The position numbers were made by a program, and so were the translations under genes. The notes below the pieces were generated by a model. It was not told the DNA's origin, made no database searches, and was given only the letters and a program-made list of their open reading frames with translations. Below, one piece after another: positions 31,320 to 39,256 of a stretch of DNA of 39,256 nt (positions are counted from its first letter, which is position 1; every line of letters starts with the position of its first letter). The DNA comes from Planctomycetota bacterium (GTDB lineage: Bacteria; Planctomycetota; Planctomycetia; Gemmatales; Gemmataceae): assembly GCA_016191165.1 (NCBI GenBank), contig JACPPF010000174.1, forward strand, positions 1-39,256, given 5' to 3'.

Positions 31320-32474
31320 TTACGAGATCCCCGCGGCAATCGTGATCGGATGATGCTGGAAGAACGGGCCAAAGTTGATCCGACCTGGATTGCGGAACGT
31401 AATCGTGATCGAGAGCTTGGACCCTGCTGGCAGACCCTTGCCGCCGGGGAAGGCGAAGTAGGTTGCGCCACTGGCAGTCTTGCCTTTCGCGTTGGCCACC
31501 GTCACGCCAGGGGGCAGCGCCAAGAAGATGGCGTACAGCGGGCCCCCAAGGCTCACAGTGCTGATGTTGGCAAAAAGGAAGTTTCCGGAATAAAGTCCCG
31601 TGAACCGATTGTAAACGTAACGCAACGGCGCATAGGTGCGGATGTCCGCGGCGCCGAGGCTGCCTGCCTTGAGCAGCACCCACGAATCGTAGACTCCATC
31701 CGCCGCGTCCTCGATCGTCAACTTGATGTGATTGACCACGCCTGGCTTGACGTTGACGGTGACAGACAACACGGTCGTCAACCCGTCCATCTGGGTGTCG
31801 CGCGGGCCAGGTTGCTGATCGTTATCCACGAAGTATTTTGAATTCGTCACCGCGTTCACCGTCGCGATCGACACCGGCGTTGAGGTTCCAGGCAACAGGG
31901 CAATGTTTTTGCCATTCAAGAAAAACCCGAACACATCGTTGATGCCGAAATTCGGCGGGGCGAATTCGTTGTACTCGTCCGAACCAAACACGTACTGGAA
32001 CGAAAGGATGCTCCCCTTGGGCACGAAGTCAAACTCCAGCGTGGACGCATCGTAGCCGATATCCGGTGAAATGATCGCGTCGAGATCGGGATCGCCCGCG
32101 CCGCCGTTATCGGTGGAAAACGCGGTATCGGTGTTTGGGCCAGCAACGCCCTTGGCACTGCCCGAGCTGAGGACCACGCCATTTTTGATGCCTGTGGCGT
32201 TGTTGGTATCGCTGAAAATCCCCGCGGCTTTCTGATCGCCGGTATACTGGATATTCGTGGCCGTCACGCTCGGACCGAGGAGGTTCTGCACCAGGCTCGC
32301 GGCGGTCAGCGTCGTCAAGTCGTTGACGACCCATGCGGGCACGAGGCGGGTTTCCAGCACTTCGACCGTGGGTTTGTATTTCCGCTCGGCGGAAACCTTG
32401 GTGAGAGATTGGCCGGCGGCAAAAGGCGAGGCCACCCAACGCCAACATGCGGAGATAATGGATCGGAGCATCAT
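31320..32474 (-). CDS. Choice-of-anchor L domain surface protein
   Basis: The protein has 384 residues. Near the N-terminus (residues about 35-48) is PTVEVLETRLVPAW, the same sorting-like motif as in the convergent metalloprotease. The choice-of-anchor L domain follows at about 50-270: LVQNLLGPSVTATNIQYTGD, GVVLSSGSAKGVAG, FQYVFGSDEYNEFA, GINDVFGFFLNG and IEDAADGVYDSWVLLKAG. The C-terminal 100 residues (RYVYNRFTGLYSGNFLFANI) match the module ending the metalloprotease. Such proteins are thought to sit at the cell surface; the ligand is unknown. Start at ATG 32474 or the next codon. Confidence 0.88.
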   Translation of the reverse strand: MMLRSIISACWRWVASPFAAGQSLTKVSAERKYKPTVEVLETRLVPAWVVNDLTTLTAASLVQNLLGPSVTATNIQYTGDQKAAGIFSDTNNATGIKNGVVLSSGSAKGVAGPNTDTAFSTDNGGAGDPDLDAIISPDIGYDASTLEFDFVPKGSILSFQYVFGSDEYNEFAPPNFGINDVFGFFLNGKNIALLPGTSTPVSIATVNAVTNSKYFVDNDQQPGPRDTQMDGLTTVLSVTVNVKPGVVNHIKLTIEDAADGVYDSWVLLKAGSLGAADIRTYAPLRYVYNRFTGLYSGNFLFANISTVSLGGPLYAIFLALPPGVTVANAKGKTASGATYFAFPGGKGLPAGSKLSITITFRNPGRINFGPFFQHHPITIAAGIS

Positions 32475-32658
32475 CAGGTTTCCATTTCGAGGTTTGAGCG
32501 CCGGCGCGTTTTACCCAAATTTGCGCTGAATCCGTGCAAAACACCGGGCAATTGTAATCGAACCCCAACGAAAACACAAAAGGAAACTGAAAAAAAGTTT
32601 ATCTTCCGCGGAAAAGAAAAGGAAGGCACGAAGGGGGTTACGGGGGAAAACCAGTCCC

Positions 32659-32698
32659 GCGCCTGAAACGTAAGCGAAAACGCATACGCTTCAGGCGC
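32659..32698. repeat. Imperfect palindrome upstream of choice-of-anchor L gene
   Basis: GCGCCTGAAACGTAAGCG (32659-32676) pairs with CGCATACGCTTCAGGCGC (32681-32698) with two mismatches. It has the look of a dispersed intergenic palindrome rather than a regulatory site. Confidence 0.5.
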
Positions 32699-32730
32699 CG
32701 GCAATGGTTTAGGGTGCCCAAAACAAAGAA

Positions 32731-32760
32731 AGTAGGTCAGGCTGGAAAGCCTGACCTACT
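32731..32760 (-). terminator. Hairpin after the BBP7 gene
   Basis: AGTAGGTCAGGCT and AGCCTGACCTACT pair over 13 bases around a GGAA loop. On the minus strand it begins 19 bases after the BBP7 stop and is followed by TTCTTTGTTTT, as expected of a factor-independent terminator. Confidence 0.7.
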
Positions 32761-32778
32761 TCATTTCTTTGGACCCTC

Positions 32779-34188
32779 TTAGTAAAGAAATTCCAGGCTC
32801 AGGTTAAGCATGTGAGCCGAGAAGAGCGATTGAGTAAACCGCGGCTGGCCAGGCACCTCCGGAGCGAAACCTCCGCCCGACAGGAGCGGCTGAATGTTGA
32901 CGGCTCGCTCCATCTGATCGCCTGGCCGAACGGTGTTGGTGAGCAACAGGAACGTGTAGCCGGCAGTAAAGCGAATCCGGTCGGTCAGATCGACCGCCAC
33001 GCTGGCCGACGACTCCCCGGCGATGGAGGTCCGCACGGCCGTGTAGTTCCCGACGTTGGACGGCTGAGCGAAAAGCGCCTGTTTGTCGTCGGTAACCGTG
33101 GTGCCGGCCGGGATGTCGGTGAACGTCGTTTCGCCTCGAATCTTGATGGACTGATAGTTTGGCCCAACTGCGACCTTGCCGCCCAGGCCAATCGTGAGGC
33201 GACTCACCTTGTATTGCCACTCCACGCCAACTTGGCCGCCGAAGAATTGGTTGTAGGTGGTGAAGGTGTCGGAGAAGGTCCCGGAGAAGATCGAGAAATC
33301 GACGTCGGATGTGGTATCGTAGCTGCGATACCTCTCATCCAGGCGAAGCCAGCGAGCGCCGATCGACAGGTTGATGCGAGCGCCTTCGCTACGCGGGGAA
33401 TTCTGCCATTTCAAATAGGCCTCGGCGCCCATGAAGCGCGTCGTGACGGCATCGTACAGGGTGCCGCGCAGAATCCCAGGCAATGAGCGCGGATCTGCGT
33501 CCTCGCCCCGCGTGCTCGCGTTGAAGTACGGCCGCGTCAGAAGCGAAATGCCCGTCGGATCGGAGATGAACGACTCGATGACTGAGCGTTGTTCCATGAG
33601 GAAGAAATTCCCTTCCATGCTCAAGGCCTCGGGGTCCACGAGCCACAGGGTGAAGGTTGTCTTGAAAGCCGCGGAGGGTCCGGGCAGGCGGTCGCCTGAA
33701 AGGATCATGGTACCCGGTTGTTGGAGCGCACCGGGGACTGGGTCTGCCAAACTTCCCGTGGTTGAGAGTGGAAAGTAGTTGCCGGGGCGAAACCACAAGA
33801 ACATGTAGCCCGCCGAGACCTGCCAGCGGAGCGGTTGCAACGCGCGCGGGTCTTGCAGTTCGCTGAAGGCGTTGGGGTTCCCGTCCTCGCGCAACGAGAA
33901 GGGGGAAACGGGTTCCTGCGATGGCTGAGCCGGATTGGGAAATTCAGCGGGCTGCCCGGTCATTCCTGGAGGTCCGCCGAAGGCGCCCGGTGGCATTCCG
34001 CCGCCGGGCGGCATACCGCCACCAGGAGGCATCAAGCCGTGGGGAGGCGCCATACCCATCATACCGGGAGGCATGCCCATGCCGCCGCCCGGTGGGGGTG
34101 GCATTTGACCCAATGCGCTGGAGTGAAAACTGCCCAGATACGCCAAACCGGCAGCCAACATTCCGATCTTCTTCCACCATCGTCGCAT
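32779..34188 (-). CDS. BBP7-family outer-membrane beta-barrel protein
   Basis: The protein has 469 residues. The N-terminus MRRWWKKIGMLAAGLAYLGS is a signal peptide. A Met/Pro/Gly-rich stretch follows at about residues 30-80 (MPPGGGMPPGGGMPPGAFG). The barrel domain starts near 120 (LRWQVSAGYMFLWFRPGNYF). It shows the BBP7 pattern: GALQQPGTMIL, MEGNFFLMEQRS and RPYFNASTRGEDA, then alternating strands such as INLSIGARWLRLDERYR. The last residues LNLSLEFLY end in an aromatic residue, as outer-membrane barrels do. BBP7 barrels are planctomycete-specific, and their cargo is unknown. A GGAGAGG ribosome site supports ATG 34188 over an in-frame start at 34269. Confidence 0.9.
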   Translation of the reverse strand: MRRWWKKIGMLAAGLAYLGSFHSSALGQMPPPPGGGMGMPPGMMGMAPPHGLMPPGGGMPPGGGMPPGAFGGPPGMTGQPAEFPNPAQPSQEPVSPFSLREDGNPNAFSELQDPRALQPLRWQVSAGYMFLWFRPGNYFPLSTTGSLADPVPGALQQPGTMILSGDRLPGPSAAFKTTFTLWLVDPEALSMEGNFFLMEQRSVIESFISDPTGISLLTRPYFNASTRGEDADPRSLPGILRGTLYDAVTTRFMGAEAYLKWQNSPRSEGARINLSIGARWLRLDERYRSYDTTSDVDFSIFSGTFSDTFTTYNQFFGGQVGVEWQYKVSRLTIGLGGKVAVGPNYQSIKIRGETTFTDIPAGTTVTDDKQALFAQPSNVGNYTAVRTSIAGESSASVAVDLTDRIRFTAGYTFLLLTNTVRPGDQMERAVNIQPLLSGGGFAPEVPGQPRFTQSLFSAHMLNLSLEFLY

Positions 34189-34534
34189 GGTCGCCTCTCC
34201 GTTATGGAGTGCTCCTTCCCAGTTGCGCTGTTCTTCGCCATCCAGTCGCCGGCGCAGCGCGGGAGCCAATCCGCCACGTGGGTTTCATCGACGGAATAAT
34301 CGACAACCTTGAACTTTTCGGCAAAACCCATTCCATCGGCAAAGTCGGCACGCCTTTTCATCGGGATTCGGTTAAAATCCCTAAAGTGAGAGAGACCATT
34401 TGCCGACAACCTGAAACCTCATCGGGACGTTGGCAGTATGTCTGTTGGTCCGGCCTTCCGCTCGGGCGAACGGCGCCTGTCGGCCTGCTCGTCAAAGTGC
34501 GGCTAAAACCAGGATTTATGGAGTCACCCCCCGC
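34189..34534. other. Divergent intergenic stretch
   Basis: The 346 bases between the BBP7 gene and the exported-protein gene should hold both promoters. A TAAAAT near 34374 is a possible -10 for the plus-strand gene, without a convincing -35. No gene or strong repeat is seen. Confidence 0.4.
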
Positions 34535-36166
34535 ATGCGCCGTAATTATCTTGCCTCCCTCAGCTTATCCGCGTTCACTCTGTTTGCGTCGCAGGTCTAC
34601 GCCGGCGGAGGTCAACCTGCCAATCCGCCCTCAGTCGTCGTTCGGGTTGCCTCCCTTGACGTCCTGCTCAAGAACCTCAATCTGGTCGTCAAGCTCGTCG
34701 GACAGGAAGAGGCCGCCCATCAGATCGAGGGACTGGTCAAAAGCCGCATCGGCAAAAAAGGGCTGGAAGGAATCGATCTGACGCGTCCGATCGGCGTCTA
34801 CGTCCGGTTTGGCAAAACGATCGACGAGATCAACGGCGCCATGCTGGTTCCCCTGGTGGACTCGAAGGCCTTGCTCAACCTTCTCGACAACCTCGGCGTC
34901 AAATACGAAAAAGATCAGAACGGCATCTACACCTACAAGTCGGATCAAAACGTCGATGTCTATTTCCGGTTCGCCAAGAACTACCTGTTCATCACGGCGG
35001 GCAAGACCGACAGCATTGAAACCAAGAACCTGCCCGACCCGGCCAAGGCGCTGGCGATCCCAAAAAGCGCCGCCATCTCGATCGTGGCTCGTCTCGATCA
35101 AGTTCCCGAAGCGGCCAAGCTAATCGCCCTCGGCAAGCTCGACGACGTGATTCAAACCGCCCAGAAGAAGGCGCAGCCGGGCGAAACCAAGATGCAAGAG
35201 GCCTTCCGCGTCGCCTTCCTGCGCGAAGCCCAGCGCCTTGGCGGCGCCCTCGTCCGCGACGCGCGCGAGGTACGCTTCGATCTTGACGTCAACGACAAAA
35301 CCAAAGAAATGACCGTGAACCTGGCCGTCTCCGGCAAGCCGGGCAGCGATCTGGCCAAGACGATCCAGGGCATCGCCAATCTCAAAAGCCCGCTCGCGGG
35401 ACCGCTCAACAAGGACGCGGCATTCCACGGCGCCTTTCACCTGGCTCTGCCTGACACTCTGAACAAGGCGTTTGGCGGCGTCGTCGATGAGGCGGTGAAG
35501 AATAGCCTCGACGGAATTCAGAAGCCCGAAAAGAAGAAGCAAGCCAAGGCCCTGTTCGACGCGCTGATGCCCTCCGCAAAATCGGGCGAGCTTCAAGTCG
35601 TCGCCACCGTGCTCGGCCCCAGGGATGGTCATTACGCCTTCGTCGGCGCCGTTAAAGTGAAAGAAGGCGAGAAGCTGGGCAAGACGATCACCGAAATGAT
35701 CAAGGAAGCGCTCAACGACATCCCGCCCGCGGAACGCGGCAAGATTCAACTCGATTTCTCGAACGCCAGCGCCATCAAGATTCATCGCTTCCAGTTGCCG
35801 CGCGACGCCAAATCCGGCGTCTTCTTCGACAAGGTCGCCGGCGACGATCACCTTCACGTCGCCTTTCGCAACGACGCTCTGTTCGTTGCCCTTGGCAAAG
35901 ATTCGCTTGCAAGCTTGAAAGCGGCGCTTGCCAAAACCGACGCGGTCGCCAGCTTGCCCTTTGTCTTCGATTTCGATGTCGCCCGCATGGCGAAGCTGAT
36001 GGCGCAAAACGAAGAACAACGCACACTCGCCACCAAGCTTTTTCCCCCGGGCAAGACCGGCCGACTGCGCATGACCATCACGGGCGGTTCCACCCTGACC
36101 GCGCGCCTGGAGATGCAACTCAACGTCCTGGAGTTTCTGGTGAAGATGCAGAAAAAGGAGCAATAA
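34535..36166 (+). CDS. Exported protein of unknown function
   Basis: The product has 543 residues. MRRNYLASLSLSAFTLFASQ and VYAGGG form a signal peptide with cleavage near Ala-Gly. The body mixes helices and strands with repeated blocks of similar kind (VRVASLDVLLKNLNLVVKLV, GAMLVPLVDSKALLNLLDNL, FVFDFDVARMAKLMAQ). These are reminiscent of DUF3352-type planctomycete proteins, but I cannot place it in a family with confidence. No catalytic motif was found. The protein is rich in Lys, Ala and Asp and ends KMQKKEQ. ATG 34535 was chosen because the signal peptide starts there; the frame is open back to 34430. Confidence 0.8.
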   Translation: MRRNYLASLSLSAFTLFASQVYAGGGQPANPPSVVVRVASLDVLLKNLNLVVKLVGQEEAAHQIEGLVKSRIGKKGLEGIDLTRPIGVYVRFGKTIDEINGAMLVPLVDSKALLNLLDNLGVKYEKDQNGIYTYKSDQNVDVYFRFAKNYLFITAGKTDSIETKNLPDPAKALAIPKSAAISIVARLDQVPEAAKLIALGKLDDVIQTAQKKAQPGETKMQEAFRVAFLREAQRLGGALVRDAREVRFDLDVNDKTKEMTVNLAVSGKPGSDLAKTIQGIANLKSPLAGPLNKDAAFHGAFHLALPDTLNKAFGGVVDEAVKNSLDGIQKPEKKKQAKALFDALMPSAKSGELQVVATVLGPRDGHYAFVGAVKVKEGEKLGKTITEMIKEALNDIPPAERGKIQLDFSNASAIKIHRFQLPRDAKSGVFFDKVAGDDHLHVAFRNDALFVALGKDSLASLKAALAKTDAVASLPFVFDFDVARMAKLMAQNEEQRTLATKLFPPGKTGRLRMTITGGSTLTARLEMQLNVLEFLVKMQKKEQ

Positions 36167-36268
36167 CCGGTTCCCCGCCCGCAGCCTGGCGTTCACGAAA
36201 CGCCGTGCGAACGCTATGCCGAAGGCGGCTTCCACGAGAGCGCTACCAGCCCTCACATCAAGTCTTGA

Positions 36269-36291
36269 AACTCGTTCCCACCCGGGAACGA
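36269..36291. repeat. Small palindrome after the exported-protein gene
   Basis: CTCGTTCCC and GGGAACGAG flank ACCC at about 36271-36292. It lies in a 149-base gap between a plus gene and a minus gene ending at 36316, and a short T-run is present before it on the minus strand. It may serve as a weak terminator for either side. Confidence 0.4.
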
Positions 36292-36315
36292 GATCAAAAA
36301 AACAGCATGGTCGGG

Positions 36316-36438
36316 TCAATACTGCGGCAAACTGCCCAGCATGACGCACAGCCAAACCAGGACGCCAATGAAGGTTGAAAGTACGACGAATACCGCGGGA
36401 AACGCGCTGTCGTCGGCTTGCGAATTGGAAACGTTCAT
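36316..36438 (-). CDS. 40-residue single-span membrane protein
   Basis: The frame encodes MNVSNSQADDSAFPAVFVVL, then STFIGVLVWLCVMLGSLPQY. Residues about 13-35 form one membrane helix. A GGAGCGACC ribosome site lies ten bases before the ATG, which supports a real gene despite the size. It is divergent from the HisA-like gene, whose frame begins at 36508. No family is recognised. Longer in-frame starts up to 36783 run through the HisA-like gene and are not credible. Confidence 0.6.
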   Translation of the reverse strand: MNVSNSQADDSAFPAVFVVLSTFIGVLVWLCVMLGSLPQY

Positions 36439-36507
36439 GTTGGTCGCTCCGAGTGGACGGATCGCTACCCAAGCATAGGTCACAACCGTGACGAAGGCAA
36501 ATGCGCC

Positions 36508-37230
36508 ATGCCAATTCTTCCCGTTCTCGATCTCATGGCCGGGCAAGTCGTCCGCGGCATCGGCGGACGGCGCGACGAATACAAGCCCATCGTCAGCCAG
36601 CTGGTCGATTCCGCCGAGCCGCTGGCCGTCGCACGAGCCTTTCGTGATCACTTCGGATTTGACCAACTCTACCTGGCTGATCTGGATGCGATTCAACGTG
36701 GAACGCTGGCAGCCGCGACCGCTTGGCAGCTGCAACAGGATGGCTTTCGCCTCTGGATTGACGCCGGTATCACGTCCGCCCACAGCCCCGCGTTTTTGGA
36801 AATGGCATCAAGATCGGTTGACAGCGTCATTGTGGGCCTGGAGAGTGTTCTCGGACCCGACGCCCTTGCGGAGATCCTTCGCAGCGCCGGCCCGCGCCGC
36901 GTCGTGTTCTCGCTCGACCTCAAAGCAGGCAAGTCGCTCGGATCGGCCGCGTGGGAAACGGATGATCCCTGGATGATTGCGATGAGAGCGATCGAACTCG
37001 GCATCGAGCGACTGATCGTGCTTGACCTGGCCAGTGTCGGGGCTGGCGCAGGAGTCGGCACGGAGGAATTGTGCGAACCCCTCAAACAAACCTATCCCCA
37101 TGTCCAACTCACCGCCGGCGGCGGCGTGCGCGGAATGGACGACGTGAATCGGCTCACCAACCTGGGGGTCGATTACGTCCTGGTGGCATCGGCGCTGCAC
37201 GATGGGCGCATCAAGCGGCGACCGAGCTAA
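36508..37230 (+). CDS. HisA/HisF-related TIM-barrel protein
   Basis: The product has 240 residues. MPILPVLDLMAGQVVRGIGG matches the first strand of HisA with its catalytic Asp. Further barrel motifs are LYLADLDAIQ, LWIDAGITS, RRVVFSLDLKAGK, RLIVLDLASVGAGAG and QLTAGGGVRGMDDV, which carry the phosphate-binding glycines. HisA itself isomerises ProFAR in histidine synthesis. This protein looks closer to the separate hisA/hisF-related family I recall from methanogens, methylotrophs and planctomycetes, where it goes with tetrahydromethanopterin genes. No his genes or C1 genes are nearby, so the role is inference. Its stop overlaps that of the convergent WD40 gene by three bases. Confidence 0.8.
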   Translation: MPILPVLDLMAGQVVRGIGGRRDEYKPIVSQLVDSAEPLAVARAFRDHFGFDQLYLADLDAIQRGTLAAATAWQLQQDGFRLWIDAGITSAHSPAFLEMASRSVDSVIVGLESVLGPDALAEILRSAGPRRVVFSLDLKAGKSLGSAAWETDDPWMIAMRAIELGIERLIVLDLASVGAGAGVGTEELCEPLKQTYPHVQLTAGGGVRGMDDVNRLTNLGVDYVLVASALHDGRIKRRPS

Positions 37231-38930
37231 CGTTTCGCCAGCCGCTTCAACGACGCGCGGGCTTCGAGAGTGACCCACGCGGTTGGCGATCCCGTGGCTA
37301 AACGTTCGAGCAAGCGCTTGGCTTCGGCATTGCCGACGAATTCCAGCAATTCGATCGACCACAACATGCGGCGGGTTTCGGGGTCCGGCAGGACACGCTC
37401 GCAAACGTCCTTCAAGATCGCCTCGGTGCGCCGCCGGGCTTCGACCGATTGCTTGGCTTTGAGCGATTTTTCCAAAAAGGGAATGGCCTCGTCGCCCGCG
37501 GCGCGCAAGGCCTGATCGGCTTTTTGCCGCTCGGCGAACGGGCCATCTAGTTGGCGAACGAGCGCGCCAAGATCGACCTGGAATTTAACAGGGTGTACTC
37601 GTGCACTGAGTTTCGCCAGCGTTTGTTTGGGCGAAGCCGCGAGCCGGCGCATGGACTTGACCGCAAGGTTGGGATCCTTCGCAGCGAGGTTTTCCCAATG
37701 CGCCTCCCATTGTTTGGCGGGTAAGTCAGGCCGCTCGCGGGCGGCGTATTTTTGGAATGCGGAGACATCCCAGGCCAAAAGATAAGTACCCTGTCGATTC
37801 AGCAATTCGCCAATGCCGATCAGCCTGCGGTTGTCGCATGACAGGCCGATACTTGGAGGTTCACGGCCACCGCTGACGAAATCCTTGAAACGAAAAAGTT
37901 CTTCATCCGTGACGCGATCACGGAGAACGATGGTGTGGTCCGCATGGTCATTCTCCCCCACGTTCGCCGTCAACACCCCCGGCGGCAGCCTTGGAAATAA
38001 CATCGGTTTCTTGGCATGGGAAAAACGGATGAAGAAACCGTCGTCCTTTATTGCTCCAACATCATGTAGTTTGCCGTAAAAATCCAAAAACGAACCCCGC
38101 TTGTTGTAATCCATGCGCACAGCGGGTCCGATGGGACAACAGTACTTCCCGGTGGCAAAGTCCCAAAGATGGGTTCTCCAGATCCCTGTTAACTCCTTTG
38201 TGGAATTGCCGTCGTAAATTGAACTAAAAACGGCGCACGCGACGTGCCGATTATCCGAGGAGGTTCGCCAATAAAGCATCATAATGTTTTTTTTCAAGCG
38301 CCAATCGTTCGGATCAACGGTTAACCTTCCACTGGCGGTGTCCCATGCCATTCCCGGTTTGTACAATTCCTGCCTTGGGTTGAGCGTCGCTTTGGGATAA
38401 TAGATTGCTCCAATGATAATCTTGCCGTTGGGCGAAAACGCATACTTTGCGTCGCCATAGGGGAACGCCTTGGGCTCGCGCGTTTCGAGCGCGATTGGTT
38501 TCTGCGCGGCCAGGTCCCAAAGAACGAATCGATTGTCCCAACCAATGGCGACTTTTTTTCCGTCCGGCGAGAACAACGCGCCGTTCATCCTCGCCGCGGG
38601 TGGGAGGGGGATGCGTATCGCTGGTTTCCCGGTTTGTATGTCCAATACGACGGCCTCGTACACCTTGGGTTCGCCGCGATACTGCCCGATGACAACCCTT
38701 GTCCCGTCCCTCGACATGGGAAAGGGATCGTCAAGGTTGTATTGGCTTCTGGGAATACCCGCAAAACCCGCAATCAACATTCGCTGTATCTGCACAGGTT
38801 GTGCTCGCTGCGCCATACCATGGGCCGTACCTCCAACAGGTTGTCCCTGTACGTATGGCTCATACCGGTTCAGCGTGGCTGCACCAAGCAAAAAAAGCAG
38901 CGGCCAGCACGAGTTCAGGCAGTTGTGCAT
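37227..38930 (-). CDS. Exported WD40-type protein with C-terminal HEAT-like domain
   Basis: The product has 567 residues. MHNCLNSCWPLLFLLGAATL is a signal peptide. Propeller blades follow with motifs such as GALFSPDGKKVAIGWDNRFV, LWDLAAQKPIAL and KYAFSPNGKIIIGA. The C-terminal 160 residues are helical, a domain I associate with Gemmata-group WD40 proteins: WEAHWENLAAKDPNLAVKSM, LDGPFAERQKADQALRAAGD and SVEARRRTEAILKDV. Its partner is unknown. The protein differs from the 387-residue WD40 protein at 7764-8927, which lacks this end. The ATG at 38930 lies inside the preceding ORF's last 71 bases. Confidence 0.85.
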   Translation of the reverse strand: MHNCLNSCWPLLFLLGAATLNRYEPYVQGQPVGGTAHGMAQRAQPVQIQRMLIAGFAGIPRSQYNLDDPFPMSRDGTRVVIGQYRGEPKVYEAVVLDIQTGKPAIRIPLPPAARMNGALFSPDGKKVAIGWDNRFVLWDLAAQKPIALETREPKAFPYGDAKYAFSPNGKIIIGAIYYPKATLNPRQELYKPGMAWDTASGRLTVDPNDWRLKKNIMMLYWRTSSDNRHVACAVFSSIYDGNSTKELTGIWRTHLWDFATGKYCCPIGPAVRMDYNKRGSFLDFYGKLHDVGAIKDDGFFIRFSHAKKPMLFPRLPPGVLTANVGENDHADHTIVLRDRVTDEELFRFKDFVSGGREPPSIGLSCDNRRLIGIGELLNRQGTYLLAWDVSAFQKYAARERPDLPAKQWEAHWENLAAKDPNLAVKSMRRLAASPKQTLAKLSARVHPVKFQVDLGALVRQLDGPFAERQKADQALRAAGDEAIPFLEKSLKAKQSVEARRRTEAILKDVCERVLPDPETRRMLWSIELLEFVGNAEAKRLLERLATGSPTAWVTLEARASLKRLAKR

Positions 38931-39141
38931 GTTTACCTATATCCCGTTTTGGACCGTCACGCGCGGTGTAAATATCGAGGTTTCTGTTCCCCATCAGGTT
39001 ATTGGAGTTATCCGCCCATGCCGGAACGAAAACGCCCGCGTGGAAGGCGACACCGATGTAGTCGTCCCAGTTTTCGGGGTTTTGATAATTATAGGCAGCT
39101 TCGACGGCGAGATACCCATCGTAAAAAATGGCGGCATACAT
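38860..39141 (-). CDS. Unrecognised ORF, possibly the broken end of a larger gene
   Basis: The frame encodes 93 residues. MYAAIFYDGYLAVEAAYNYQ, NPENWDDYIGVAFHAGVFVP and WADNSNNLMGNRNLDIYTA look protein-like and are rich in aromatic residues. No family is recognised. The same frame stays open upstream of the ATG to about 39244 (with VGGRLGTAA just before it) but offers no other standard start. A second frame entering from the right edge reads EDFLNRLEPNPY and stops. That could mean a frameshift in a longer gene, or simply the end of the next one. The last 25 residues overlap the WD40 signal peptide region and are probably not ancestral. Confidence 0.4.
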   Translation of the reverse strand: MYAAIFYDGYLAVEAAYNYQNPENWDDYIGVAFHAGVFVPAWADNSNNLMGNRNLDIYTARDGPKRDIGKHAQLPELVLAAAFFAWCSHAEPV

Positions 39142-39256
39142 GGCGGCGGTGCCCAGGCGTCCGCCGACGTTGCTGATCGATTGCGAGCGGCTGGCACGGG
39201 AGGCGGCGCGGGGGCGGTCAATAGGGATTGGGTTCCAGGCGATTCAGGAAGTCCTC

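Larger units (their letters stand above)
32475..32778. other. Intergenic stretch with two hairpins
   Basis: This 304-base gap lies between the BBP7 gene and the choice-of-anchor L gene, both minus strand. It holds the hairpins at 32659-32698 and 32731-32760. The A-rich part around 32570-32630 may contain the promoter of the anchor L gene, but no clear -35/-10 pair was found. Confidence 0.5.

Noticed and set aside
35120-36514. Long minus-strand open frame of about 460 codons opposite the exported-protein gene
   Set aside because: Its translation is low in motif content and mirrors codon bias of the plus-strand gene. The plus-strand frame has a signal peptide.

Overview
The window looks like a chromosomal segment of a planctomycete, most likely of the Gemmata group (Gemmatales). 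This is inferred from lineage-typical genes rather than from rRNA: a PSCyt1/DUF1549/DUF1553 cytochrome protein with its DUF1501 partner, a BBP7-type outer-membrane beta-barrel, a DUF1571 lipoprotein, an ExbD with an N-terminal GYF_2-like domain, exported WD40 proteins, and secreted proteins with the VEVLE(S/T)R N-terminal motif. Base composition is GC-rich throughout. No rRNA, tRNA or CRISPR array was found. The one RNA gene is a class A RNase P RNA.

Layout, left to right. 1-800: the tail of an IS4-like transposase, then rnpB on the minus strand with two expanded helices. 837-5430: a well-formed sigma70-like promoter and two overlapping genes for exported TPR-type proteins. 5517-7693 (minus): an Mrr-like nuclease, a PIN-domain RNase overlapping it, and an exported alpha/beta hydrolase. 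7764-10470: an exported WD40 protein, divergent from a tryptophanase gene that has a 28-bp hairpin just before its start. 10471-11163: a gene-poor stretch with a VapC toxin remnant and palindromic repeats. 11164-16274: the DUF1549/DUF1553 gene and the DUF1501 gene, separated by an Rpn-type nuclease gene. 16336-19867 (minus): a VHL-beta-domain protein, ExbB, ExbD and Dps. 20095-21969 (minus): a HIT protein, a second Rpn-type nuclease and a MOSC protein. 22061-24099 (plus): an RNase HII-like protein and a DUF1571 lipoprotein. 24123-27086 (minus): an aldehyde dehydrogenase and the FAD and 2Fe-2S subunits of a molybdenum hydroxylase, without the catalytic subunit. 27257-29463 (minus): a PII protein, a receiver-like protein and three tandem paralogous small secreted proteins. 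29710-34188: a secreted metzincin protease, a choice-of-anchor L protein that shares its C-terminal module, and the BBP7 barrel. 34535-39256: an exported protein of unknown function, a 40-residue membrane protein, a HisA-like TIM barrel, an exported WD40 protein and an unrecognised partial ORF.

The segment mixes housekeeping genes (rnpB, glnB, dps), envelope proteins and mobile or conflict-related pieces (IS tail, Rpn nucleases, Mrr/PIN pair, VapC remnant). The strongest candidates for something undescribed are the PII, receiver and three-paralog gene train at 27257-29463, the overlapping Mrr-like/PIN pair at 6613-7693, and the C-terminal module shared by the two convergent secreted-protein genes at 29710-32474.
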